Of a DNA stretch of 60,883 nt, positions 8,471 through 16,468 are shown piece after piece. The stretch's first letter is position 1; every line of letters begins with the position of its first letter. The position numbers and the translations under genes are program-made. The notes under the pieces were generated by a model. It was not told the DNA's origin. It did not search any database and was given only the letters and a program-made list of their open reading frames with translations. The DNA comes from Candidatus Aldehydirespirator catecholifindens (lineage in GTDB: Bacteria > Actinomycetota > Acidimicrobiia > Acidimicrobiales > Aldehydirespiratoraceae). The stretch spans positions 1 to 60,883 of the forward strand of contig JAPYNU010000064.1 of assembly GCA_028283245.1 (NCBI GenBank), in the 5' to 3' direction.

Positions 8471-10183
8471 GTGCGTCAACTAATCACCGACGCTTTGATC
8501 GTCTCCGGCGATGGCCAGAGTGAGCCTTTTCGCGGCGACGTTCTGATCGAAGGCGACCGAATCACACATCTTGGTTCGGTTCCACCGAGTGCAGCAGCAG
8601 ACGTTGATTGCATTATTGACGCTACTGGCCGAGTGCTGGCCCCCGGCTTCGTTGACACACATAACCACGGTGCTTTAGCTGGCACCCGTATCGGCGATCA
8701 CGGTATTCCTGTGAGCTGCGAGATGGCGGTGCGCGGCGGGGTCACTAAGCGGATCTGCGGAGTGGATGGTTTGTCGCCTGCGCCGGTGACCAATGAGCAG
8801 CGCGCCGAATATGCGGCACAGCTAGCACCTCTTGATGGTGTGGTGAACATCAACTCTGCTGGCGGCGACGGTGTTTCCGACACCGTTGAGGATCCCGACG
8901 ATCCTGCTGGGGGTTTCGGTTGGCCTTGGTCCACCATGGAAGAGTTCCTTGAGTGGCATCGCGGACGCGCTGTCACAGATCTGGGTATGCATCTGGGTCA
9001 CAGCGCAGTTCGCCGCACTGTGATGGGCAACCTTGACCACACCGCAGACGACGACGAGATCAGAGCCATGTCCGAAGTCGTGCGGCGTGAGGCCCCTTGG
9101 TGTCTGGGGCTGTCAACTGGGCTTGTCTACAACCCAGCCGTTTACAGCGACCAACGCGAGATCACAGCGCTGGTGCGGGCGTTCAACGAGGTTAAGCCAG
9201 CAGCGTTGTATCCGCATTTGCGCTCAGAAAGCGACGACATCATCGAAGCGTTCGATGAAGTAATTGTTGCTGCGGTTGAAGGTGGCGGAGGCTACTGCAG
9301 CGAGCACTCCAAGATCGCAGGACGACGCAACTGGGATCGCTACGAGAATGTCGCCGCCAAACTTGATGACGCGGCCGGTGAGATCCCCACAATCGCCAAC
9401 ATGTATCCCTACACCGCTGGCAGCACCACCGCCGATGCGCTGTTCCCGCCGGAGGTTCGCTCAGGCTCACGGGCAGAGTTCATGGCTCGGCTCAACGACG
9501 ACGACGTGCGACGTTTCGCTTTCGAGAAAATCTACGGCGACAGCTCAGGTTGGGACAACTTCATCTCGTTTTGCGGCGGCCTTGAAGGGGTTCAGATAGC
9601 CGGCGTGCTCGAAGGGGTCGGCGACGATTTCCTCGGCAAGCGCTTCTCTGATGTGGTGCTGGCCGCAGGCGTTACCGATATGGCATCCGTTGAAGCTCAC
9701 GACGCGGTTTGTGACTTCTTTTTGCATAACCGCGGTGAAGTGTCGATCATCAGCCACTACGGCAATGAGGCCACCGTCGAGAAGTTCTTCCGTCGTCCCA
9801 CGATGGCGTTGTGTACCGACGGGCTGATGCCAGGGCCCGGCCAGAAGCCGCATCCTCGCTCGCTGGGTTCGTTCCCCAAAGCGCTGCGCATGGCCCGCGA
9901 ACTTGAGATTCCTTTGAGAGAGATCGTTTACCGCTTGGCGGTGATGCCCTGTGAGTTCATGGGCTTGCCAAGCCCGGCGCTGCGCCCGGGTGCAGATGCC
10001 TCAATGGTGCTGTTCGACTGGGATCAGGTGAGCGAACGCAACAGTTTCGACGATCCGCTGGTGCTGCCTGAAGGGATTGACGCCACCTGGGTGCATGGTG
10101 CGCTGGTGCAACATCAGGGCCAGATCCGCCCACCTGAGGTTTTTGGTGGCCGTCATCTGCTGACACCCGTAAGGGATGCCTGA
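8471..10183 (+). CDS. N-acyl-D-amino-acid deacylase family amidohydrolase
   Basis: A 570-residue metal-dependent amidohydrolase. The HxH pair is in DTHNHGAL (about 63-70); other visible elements are MHLGHSAVR, EHSKIAGRR and the C-terminal CTDGLMPGPGQKPHPRSLGS, typical of D-aminoacylases. The barrel is flanked by the usual small beta domain made of N- and C-terminal strands. Such enzymes hydrolyse N-acyl-D-amino acids or related N-acyl/N-carbamoyl compounds in the cytoplasm. Specificity is uncertain. It is a stand-alone gene with a likely leaderless GTG start and no transporter beside it. Confidence 0.85.
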   Translation: MRQLITDALIVSGDGQSEPFRGDVLIEGDRITHLGSVPPSAAADVDCIIDATGRVLAPGFVDTHNHGALAGTRIGDHGIPVSCEMAVRGGVTKRICGVDGLSPAPVTNEQRAEYAAQLAPLDGVVNINSAGGDGVSDTVEDPDDPAGGFGWPWSTMEEFLEWHRGRAVTDLGMHLGHSAVRRTVMGNLDHTADDDEIRAMSEVVRREAPWCLGLSTGLVYNPAVYSDQREITALVRAFNEVKPAALYPHLRSESDDIIEAFDEVIVAAVEGGGGYCSEHSKIAGRRNWDRYENVAAKLDDAAGEIPTIANMYPYTAGSTTADALFPPEVRSGSRAEFMARLNDDDVRRFAFEKIYGDSSGWDNFISFCGGLEGVQIAGVLEGVGDDFLGKRFSDVVLAAGVTDMASVEAHDAVCDFFLHNRGEVSIISHYGNEATVEKFFRRPTMALCTDGLMPGPGQKPHPRSLGSFPKALRMARELEIPLREIVYRLAVMPCEFMGLPSPALRPGADASMVLFDWDQVSERNSFDDPLVLPEGIDATWVHGALVQHQGQIRPPEVFGGRHLLTPVRDA

Positions 10184-10222
10184 ACGCAAGCCGACCCGTT
10201 AAGCGCCAACTTGTAGCATGAT

Positions 10223-10299
10223 AGTTTTAGCTGTCGCACGAAAGTTTCAGCTGTCAGCAGTGCTAAAGCGCCAAGCGCTAAAGTTTCAGCTGTCAGCAG
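10223..10299. repeat. Short tandem repeats at the 3' end of the globin gene
   Basis: A 20-base unit (AAAGTTTCAGCTGTCAGCAG) occurs at 10241-10260 and 10280-10299, 39 bases apart, with a degraded third copy from 10223. The last copy contains the stop codon and final codons of the leftward globin gene. Confidence 0.85.
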
Positions 10300-10795
10300 C
10301 GTTGATCAAGTGGGTCGCAGCGTTATCGAAGTGGTCAAACATTGCGGTGCGAATCTCAGCAGACAAACGGTGTCCGCTGCCGTCTGACATGGTGGCAGCG
10401 TCCAGCGAGGCTGTCATGTGTGTCATCCAGGCATCGCGTTCTGCTGAGCCGATAGTGAACGGCATGTGTCGCATTCGCAGCCGGGGATGACCGCGTTCGT
10501 CGCTGTAGTGTGGCGGACCACCCCAATACTGCGCTAGGAACCCGGCCAGCCGTCGCCTTGACGGCCCTAAATCTCGGGGATACATGGGTCGCAACAGCTC
10601 GTCTTCAGCCACGGCATCGTAGAAGCGGTCTACGAGCTCGTCAAAGAAGCTCTGACCGCCGACGATTTCATACACCGTCAGCGGCGCATCCATTGCTTGA
10701 CGCAGCGACCCTTTCAGATTCACTCCCGACGAGAAGCTCTGCTGAGTTCCAGAGTCGTCCACCTCTGGGTCGGGAACCGATCCCAGAGTGTCCAC
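10286..10795 (-). CDS. Group 2 truncated haemoglobin (GlbO type)
   Basis: The core shows TVYEIVGGQSFFDELVDRFY, LRPMYPRDL, FLAQYWGGPPHYSDERGHPR and LRMRHMPFTIG, the classical group 2 truncated-globin signature. The proximal His lies in the RMRHMPF segment, and Trp in QYWGG is the group 2 marker. Such haemproteins bind O2 tightly and are linked to oxygen or NO/peroxide handling. The frame gives 169 residues, but the first 34 are low-complexity and the more likely start is Met35 (MDAPLTVYEI). Its last codons are included in a short repeat cluster. Confidence 0.9.
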   Translation of the reverse strand: MDTLGSVPDPEVDDSGTQQSFSSGVNLKGSLRQAMDAPLTVYEIVGGQSFFDELVDRFYDAVAEDELLRPMYPRDLGPSRRRLAGFLAQYWGGPPHYSDERGHPRLRMRHMPFTIGSAERDAWMTHMTASLDAATMSDGSGHRLSAEIRTAMFDHFDNAATHLINAADS

Positions 10796-10949
10796 ACCCC
10801 GAAGTCTACCCGCCAGCGGTCAAGACACGAAAGCTTGTGACTTTCTCCGAGGTGCTTGCTTGTTGCGCTTAAACCTTGTTGTTGAAGGGATCAGCAGAGA
10901 TCAAGGCGGAATATGCTTTCAAGTATCATCACGAAGCTAAGGTTGTTTC

Positions 10950-13900
10950 ATGGCTTCTCGAACTTCTGAGGGCGTGTTCAACGCGGTGCTCGCTGGAGTG
11001 CTGCGAGATCGTCACCCACGTTGGGGCGGATCAGCTGTTCTGGCTGAGGCGACCGGCGTGCTTCGAGGTGCCGCGGCACGTCAGCCGGACATTTTGGTGA
11101 CCGGTGAAGGGGGAGCGCCGGTGGTGATCGAGACCGAATATGAGCCTGCAAGCAGCGTGGAATCAGACGCGATCAGCCGCCTTGGCGCGATCATCGACAC
11201 GACCGGTAGCGCTGTTGCTGCCGTGCTGGCAGTGCGTGTGCCCCTAGAACTCCGTGGTTTGCCTGGAGGGCATTTGTCCGCTGCGGTATCTGACACCACT
11301 TACCGTTACTGCTGTCATACGATGGTTTCTGCGGCATCAGACGCAAGTGAATCTCCGCAGATAGATCGATTTCCTGCGACGGGATGGCTGAGCGGCGGTG
11401 TTGACGACATTGCAGCGCTCGTTGAGCGAGTCCGAATTTCAGAGGCGGCTATCAGTGAGGGAGCGATCCTTTTGGAGCGCGGTGTCAAAGACGCAGCCGC
11501 CATTCTTGACAACCTTGCGACGCGTCATCCTTCGGTTCTCGCACGAGTGGCTGAATTACTGCGCCAAGAAGATGGTGAACAGACACGGCGTATGGCCATG
11601 GCGATTTGTGCCAATGCGTTGGTGTTTCAGACAGCTGTTGCTGGCACGCATCCCGAAATAGTTGACCCTTCGGACCCGTCGCTTTGCAGTCTTAGTGGCA
11701 GCCTGTCAAAACGTCAGGTTCTGGCAGCATGGTCGCGGATACTCAACATCAACTACTGGCCGATCTTTGCGGTTGCATCGGACATCGTGGCTGCAATCCC
11801 AACGGCTGCGGCTTCCGAAGTGCTAGAGCGACTTGCTGAAGTAGCCGAGGGTATGACCGGACTGGGCGCCGTCACAACGGGTGATCTCGCCGGGCAGATG
11901 TTTGGCAGATTGATCTCGGACCGCAAGTTTCTTGCAACCTTCTATACGAGGCCCGCCTCAGCGACTTTGCTTGCGGAACTGGCGGTCAGCAGGCTTACCT
12001 GCGATTTCACAACCCGAGCCGAAGTAGTCGGCTTGCGTCTGGCTGATCTGGCTTGCGGTACCGGTGCCTTGCTCTCGGCTGTCTACGGATCAGTCGCTGC
12101 GCGTTATAGGCGCAAAGGTGGAGACGACGAAGCGCTGCACAGTGAGATGATGGAGACCTGCTTGATTGCTGCTGACATCATGCCAGCCGCCACACATCTG
12201 ACTGCGTCGCTGCTCTCGGGTATGCATCCGTCGGTTCCTTTTGGAAACACGAGGGTCTATACCATGCCTTACGGCCGTCAGAGTTCGCATCGTCCTGCGG
12301 CGATTGGTTCGTTGGAACTGCTGGGCAATGAGCAGGTGCTGTCGCTGTTCGGCACGGGTAGAGCCGTGGCTTCCGGCGGTGGTGAGCGACCCTCCGAAGA
12401 TGTGGGCACCGAAGCGGATGTAGCTGATGCCAGTCTTGATGTGGTGATCATGAACCCGCCGTTCACTCGATCTACCAATCATGAGGGCGCTGCCAGTGGT
12501 GTTCCCCGTCCCGCGTTTGCCGGTTTCGACACCAGCGAAACGGAGCAGCGGGAGATGGCCGAGCGCCTTGACAACATCCATCGAGGCATGAAGGTGCGTG
12601 CAGGTCACGGCAATGCGGGTTTAGCGTCAAACTTCATTGACTTGGCCCATGCCAAAGTCAAGCCTGGTGGAGTGGTCGCTTTCGTGCTGCCCGCCGCGGT
12701 TGCTTCCGGCGGTGCTTGGCAGGCCGCACGAGAGGTTCTGCGGGATGCATACAGCGACGCGTTGGTGGTGTCAATCGCTTCGTCTGGTTCCACCGACCGT
12801 GCTTTCTCTGCTGACACCGGTATGGCTGAAGCTCTTGTCGTCGCCACGCGCAAAGCCGACCGCAAGTTCGTTGTAGGCGATGATGTCGTCGTTTGGGTCA
12901 GCCTCAAGGAGAGACCGCGCGATGCTGTGGCCGCTGCTGAGACAGCCAGAGCAATTACCGAAGCAGCCGGGCAGGCTGCTGAAGCCGCGAAAAATGTTGC
13001 TGTGGTGCGACCGCGTAGCGACAGCGACGCTGTAACCGCTAGTGGCGCATCGGGCAAACTGCAACTTGGTGACGAGGTGATCGGCTGTTATGCGCTCGGT
13101 GGCTGGGGAGACGGTGGCTGTGTGGGTGTAGCCAATCCTGACGTGATCGAAGCCGCTGCTTGTCTCGCTTCGGGAGTGCTGCGGTTGCCGGGCCGCGCGG
13201 ACCAGCAGTTACCGCTCGTGTCGTTGGCCGAACTGGGCGAACGGGGTCTCTACCATCTTGATATCGCCGGACCGGCGCTTTCGAAGACGGGTGTACCACG
13301 AGGGCCTTTTGACATTGATCCGCTGCCGTGGAACCAGGCACCTCCCTCATTTCCTGTGCTGTGGCACCACGACGCCAAACGTGAGCGACGCTTGGTGGTG
13401 CATCCCGACAGTCAGGGGAAGGTTCGTCACGGACGGCGAGACCATGCTCTGGAGGTGTGGGCCAAAGCTACTCGACTTCATGTCAATTTGGATTTCCGGC
13501 TTAACTCTCAGTCTCTGGCTGCTTGCCTCACGCCTGGCAAGGCTGTCGGCGGAAGGGCATGGCCGAACTATCGACTCAAAGGGGCTGATCCCGAAGAGTT
13601 GGTCAAGCGCGAGCAGTTCGTGACGCTATGGATGAATACCACACTTGGTTTGATCGCCTTCTGGTGGCTCGGTACCCGCCAACAACAAGGTCGAGCCGTG
13701 CTGACCATAACGAGAATAGGAGACATGATCGTCGCTGATCCTCGCTGCCTGTTGTCCCAGCAGACCGACATGACATCGGAGATTTTTGACGAACTGGCCG
13801 AATGCGATCTTCAGCCAGCGCATGAAGCGGCCAGTGACACTGTGCGCCATCGTTTGGATGAGGCAGTGCTGTGTCAGATTCTTGGCCTGCCCGGTTATGT

Positions 13901-13979
13901 GCTTGAAGCTCTGGCGGTGCTTCGAGCACAGTGGTGCGCTGAGCCCTCAGTCCACGGCGGAAAAGCAAGGCGCGGCTAG
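10950..13979 (+). CDS. N6-adenine DNA methyltransferase with nuclease-like N-terminal domain
   Basis: A 1009-residue protein. SAM-binding motif I is LADLACGTGALL (about 365) and the catalytic motif IV is MNPPFTRS (about 499), as in gamma-class N6-adenine methylases related to HsdM. Near the N-terminus, QPDILV followed by VVIETEYEPA (about 46-62) resembles the D...ExK core of PD-(D/E)XK nucleases, but the usual Lys is Glu. The last 300 residues probably form the target-recognition part. No separate specificity or restriction gene adjoins it, so it may be a single-chain Type IIG-like system or a solitary methylase. It sits alone between globin and MpaB-like genes. The family call is firm; restriction activity is unproven. 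Confidence 0.8.
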   Translation: MASRTSEGVFNAVLAGVLRDRHPRWGGSAVLAEATGVLRGAAARQPDILVTGEGGAPVVIETEYEPASSVESDAISRLGAIIDTTGSAVAAVLAVRVPLELRGLPGGHLSAAVSDTTYRYCCHTMVSAASDASESPQIDRFPATGWLSGGVDDIAALVERVRISEAAISEGAILLERGVKDAAAILDNLATRHPSVLARVAELLRQEDGEQTRRMAMAICANALVFQTAVAGTHPEIVDPSDPSLCSLSGSLSKRQVLAAWSRILNINYWPIFAVASDIVAAIPTAAASEVLERLAEVAEGMTGLGAVTTGDLAGQMFGRLISDRKFLATFYTRPASATLLAELAVSRLTCDFTTRAEVVGLRLADLACGTGALLSAVYGSVAARYRRKGGDDEALHSEMMETCLIAADIMPAATHLTASLLSGMHPSVPFGNTRVYTMPYGRQSSHRPAAIGSLELLGNEQVLSLFGTGRAVASGGGERPSEDVGTEADVADASLDVVIMNPPFTRSTNHEGAASGVPRPAFAGFDTSETEQREMAERLDNIHRGMKVRAGHGNAGLASNFIDLAHAKVKPGGVVAFVLPAAVASGGAWQAAREVLRDAYSDALVVSIASSGSTDRAFSADTGMAEALVVATRKADRKFVVGDDVVVWVSLKERPRDAVAAAETARAITEAAGQAAEAAKNVAVVRPRSDSDAVTASGASGKLQLGDEVIGCYALGGWGDGGCVGVANPDVIEAAACLASGVLRLPGRADQQLPLVSLAELGERGLYHLDIAGPALSKTGVPRGPFDIDPLPWNQAPPSFPVLWHHDAKRERRLVVHPDSQGKVRHGRRDHALEVWAKATRLHVNLDFRLNSQSLAACLTPGKAVGGRAWPNYRLKGADPEELVKREQFVTLWMNTTLGLIAFWWLGTRQQQGRAVLTITRIGDMIVADPRCLLSQQTDMTSEIFDELAECDLQPAHEAASDTVRHRLDEAVLCQILGLPGYVLEALAVLRAQWCAEPSVHGGKARRG

Positions 13980-14057
13980 CTGCTAGCGACACCCGTTGCC
14001 TTGCCCAAAACAACCTGGTTGCGCACAATGCGTTTCGATATGAACTTGCGGGGATGG

Positions 14058-14948
14058 TCACGCTGTCAAGCGGAACTTGGAGCTGTCATAGTCGACACCG
14101 CAGCGTTCAAGCGATGCTTGCCAAGCGGGGCTGTCTAACAGACCGAAACGCAGTGTGCGCAGCAGCGCTGCCGAAGCTTGGCGCGCGCCGCGCCGTGGCT
14201 TCATGTTGAGCACTTTGGTCAACTCCGGCGGCATTGTGGCGATCGCTCCCTGGAATAAAACCGCATACCCGAGCCGCTGCCTGAACGGCAGGGGCGGTTT
14301 GCGCAGGAAATGCACCGCCGCGGTCTGCCCTGGGCTCGGTGCTAGGTCTGGGTGATAGCGAATCCAGTCACGCAGATCAGCCGCAGTCTGTGGCAGCGGA
14401 TCAGCTCCGAGCATCGACCCGATCCGAGACTGCTCCACCACGAACTGGTCAGCCTCAGCGTCGCTGATAGGCAGCCCGAACTGCTGATATGCAACCAGAA
14501 AAGAATCCGTCAAAGTGTTATGCACCCAAGCGGCTAGAGCAGGATCCGAAGCGCTATAACGCAGGCCGCGATGCGACACGCCTTTCACAGGGCGATGTGC
14601 CGCACGCACACGCTTCACTGCCTCCTCAACCTCAGGCATCGCTCCGAAAGTAGCTGAAGTAACATAGAAAGCAGTGCGGTTGAGGCGCCCCATAGGATCA
14701 GCGCGGTAGCGGCTGTGGTCATCAACGCCAGCCACAGTTTCTGGATGGGTTGCCTGGATCAACAGCGCGCGAACTGCACCCAAAAAAACGCTGACATCGC
14801 CGATGACTCTCCAACTGACCGAATCCGGTCCGCACAACCCAGCATCACCAGAGTAGTCGGCAGTGTTCTCCAAAGGCACTTCACCCTGTGAGAACAGGCT
14901 GGAGATCCTGTCACCTAGCCGCACTCTAAAGCGCTGCAATAAGTTCAT
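14058..14948 (-). CDS. MpaB-like oxygenase (DUF2236) family protein
   Basis: The protein contains the DUF2236 hallmarks: FLGAVRALLIQATHPETVAG with a following DDHSRYRADPMGRLNRT, then AWVHNTLTDSFLVAYQQFG. The conserved His residues in these motifs are the proposed haem ligands of the latex-clearing/MpaB superfamily. I choose ATG 14948 (MNLLQRFRVRLG, about 296 residues), because the longer frame to 15014 would overlap the divergent FAD subunit gene. Function in this organism is unknown; mycobacterial relatives act in fungal toxin or rubber oxidation. Confidence 0.82.
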   Translation of the reverse strand: MNLLQRFRVRLGDRISSLFSQGEVPLENTADYSGDAGLCGPDSVSWRVIGDVSVFLGAVRALLIQATHPETVAGVDDHSRYRADPMGRLNRTAFYVTSATFGAMPEVEEAVKRVRAAHRPVKGVSHRGLRYSASDPALAAWVHNTLTDSFLVAYQQFGLPISDAEADQFVVEQSRIGSMLGADPLPQTAADLRDWIRYHPDLAPSPGQTAAVHFLRKPPLPFRQRLGYAVLFQGAIATMPPELTKVLNMKPRRGARQASAALLRTLRFGLLDSPAWQASLERCGVDYDSSKFRLTA

Positions 14949-14991
14949 GTGGCTACACGCTAATGCTGGCAAAGCGCGTAGGCTCTCAGCC

Positions 14992-15873
14992 ATGAGATAC
15001 GCATCCCCGACCACGGTAGCCGAGGCTGTTGATCTGTTGGGTTCAGAACCCCAAGCGCGCGTCTATGCAGGTGCAACCGATCTGATCCCTCAGATTCGCT
15101 CGGGACGCCCCGAACCGACAGTCATGGTTGACCTCAAGCACATCGCTCGGCTTTGTGCCATCGCCGACAGCGAGACCAGCTTCACGGTAGGCGCAGCTGC
15201 CCCTACAGCCGATGTCTGCGCCCATGCAGGGCTGGTTGTGGCGTTTCCTGGCCTTGTTGAGGCGAGCAGTTTGATCGGGTCAGACCAGATCCAAAACCGC
15301 TCAAGTTGGGGAGGCAACCTGGCTAACGCCTCACCCGCAGCCGACACCCCGCCGAGTTTGGTAGCCAACCATGCTCGTGTAGTGATCGCCGGTCCAGGAG
15401 GTGAGCGCACTGTCGGAGTCGAAGAGGTCGCCATTGGTCCAGGTCAGACATCAATGAGCCCGGGGGAGTTCATCGTTGAGTTCGAACTTGATCGACCACC
15501 AGCGCGCACAGCCGATGCTTATCTGCGTATGACACCCCGAACCGAAATGGACATCGCTGTGGTGGGCGCAGCCGCTCGGGTCACTCTTGATGCCGAAGGC
15601 AGGGTCACCGAAGCAACGATCACACTGGGCGCGGTGGCACCAACAGTTGTGCGAGCCGCTGATGCCGAAACTGCCCTAGTCGGCAATGAGCCCGCTGACG
15701 ATGTGTTGGACAGGGTTGAGGCCGCTGCTTCGGCAGTTGCTGATCCGATTGACGACAAGCGCGGCACTGTCGCCTACCGCCGGAAAGTGGCCGGAGTGCT
15801 GGCCCGAAGAGCTGTTGTGATCGCAGCGCAGCGAGCGGCTGAGCCACAGCGCGGGCGAGGAGGCCAGCAATGA
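14992..15873 (+). CDS. Molybdenum hydroxylase, FAD-binding medium subunit
   Basis: From the ATG at 14992 this is 293 residues (MRYASPTTVAEAVDLL). It carries the two FAD pyrophosphate motifs of the CoxM/XdhB family, VYAGATDLIPQIR (about 26-38) and IQNRSSWGGNLANASPAAD (about 100-118). It passes electrons from the iron-sulfur subunit to FAD and on to an acceptor. It is the first gene of a medium-small-large operon and overlaps the small subunit gene by four bases. Confidence 0.9.
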   Translation: MRYASPTTVAEAVDLLGSEPQARVYAGATDLIPQIRSGRPEPTVMVDLKHIARLCAIADSETSFTVGAAAPTADVCAHAGLVVAFPGLVEASSLIGSDQIQNRSSWGGNLANASPAADTPPSLVANHARVVIAGPGGERTVGVEEVAIGPGQTSMSPGEFIVEFELDRPPARTADAYLRMTPRTEMDIAVVGAAARVTLDAEGRVTEATITLGAVAPTVVRAADAETALVGNEPADDVLDRVEAAASAVADPIDDKRGTVAYRRKVAGVLARRAVVIAAQRAAEPQRGRGGQQ

Positions 15874-16361
15874 GCCGTGTTCATGTGACTTGCACTATCA
15901 ACGGCGACCCGGTTGAGTTCCTTTGTGACGGTGGTCAGACACTGCTAGACGCGCTGCGTGACGAAGTCGGTCTCACTGGCGCAAAAGAAGGCTGCGGCAC
16001 CGGCGACTGTGGCACTTGTTCGGTGGTGATGGACGGACGTCTCCTTTGTTCGTGTCTGGTGCTTGCCGCTGAAGCAGAAGGCTCAATCGTTTCCACCGTG
16101 GAAGGCATGGCTGACGGCGATGATCTGCATCCGTTGCAGCAGTGCTTCTTAGAGGGCGCAGCCTTGCAGTGCGGGATTTGCACGCCCGGTTTCTTGATAG
16201 CAGCCAAGGCCTTGCTTGATCGCAATCCCGACCCCACCGAGACAGAAGTGCGATACGGGTTGGCAGGCAACCTCTGCCGTTGCACCGGTTACGACAAGAT
16301 TGTGCGTTCGGTGATGGATGCGGCCAAAAAGATCAACGCTGGCACCGGCGATCATCACTGA
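15870..16361 (+). CDS. Molybdenum hydroxylase, [2Fe-2S] small subunit
   Basis: A 163-residue protein with the ferredoxin-type cluster motif GCGTGDCGTCSV plus a downstream Cys (about 42-62), and the second all-helical cluster motif LQCGICTPGFL...NLCRCTGYDKI (about 100-148). This matches CoxS/XdhC-type subunits that wire the molybdenum site to FAD. It overlaps the medium subunit by four bases. Its stop codon lies at the start of a short direct repeat, and a 107-base gap separates it from the large subunit. Confidence 0.93.
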   Translation: MSRVHVTCTINGDPVEFLCDGGQTLLDALRDEVGLTGAKEGCGTGDCGTCSVVMDGRLLCSCLVLAAEAEGSIVSTVEGMADGDDLHPLQQCFLEGAALQCGICTPGFLIAAKALLDRNPDPTETEVRYGLAGNLCRCTGYDKIVRSVMDAAKKINAGTGDHH

Positions 16362-16411
16362 CAGCAACAAACGAGCACTCACATACTTATAGACAGCAAC
16401 CCCACGAGCAC
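16360..16411. repeat. Direct repeat starting at the small-subunit stop codon
   Basis: A unit GACAGCAAC-N3-ACGAGCA occurs at 16360-16378 and again at 16392-16411, with period 32. The first copy includes the last two bases of the stop codon. Confidence 0.7.
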
Positions 16412-16468
16412 CGAGCATCACGCATCAAGTCAAGTCAAGAAGCGAAGCGATCTATCTAGGAGACTTTA

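Noticed and set aside
12090-12608. Open frame of 172 codons antisense to the DNA methylase
   Set aside because: It covers the catalytic part of a convincing gene and shows only low-complexity His/Arg/Thr composition.
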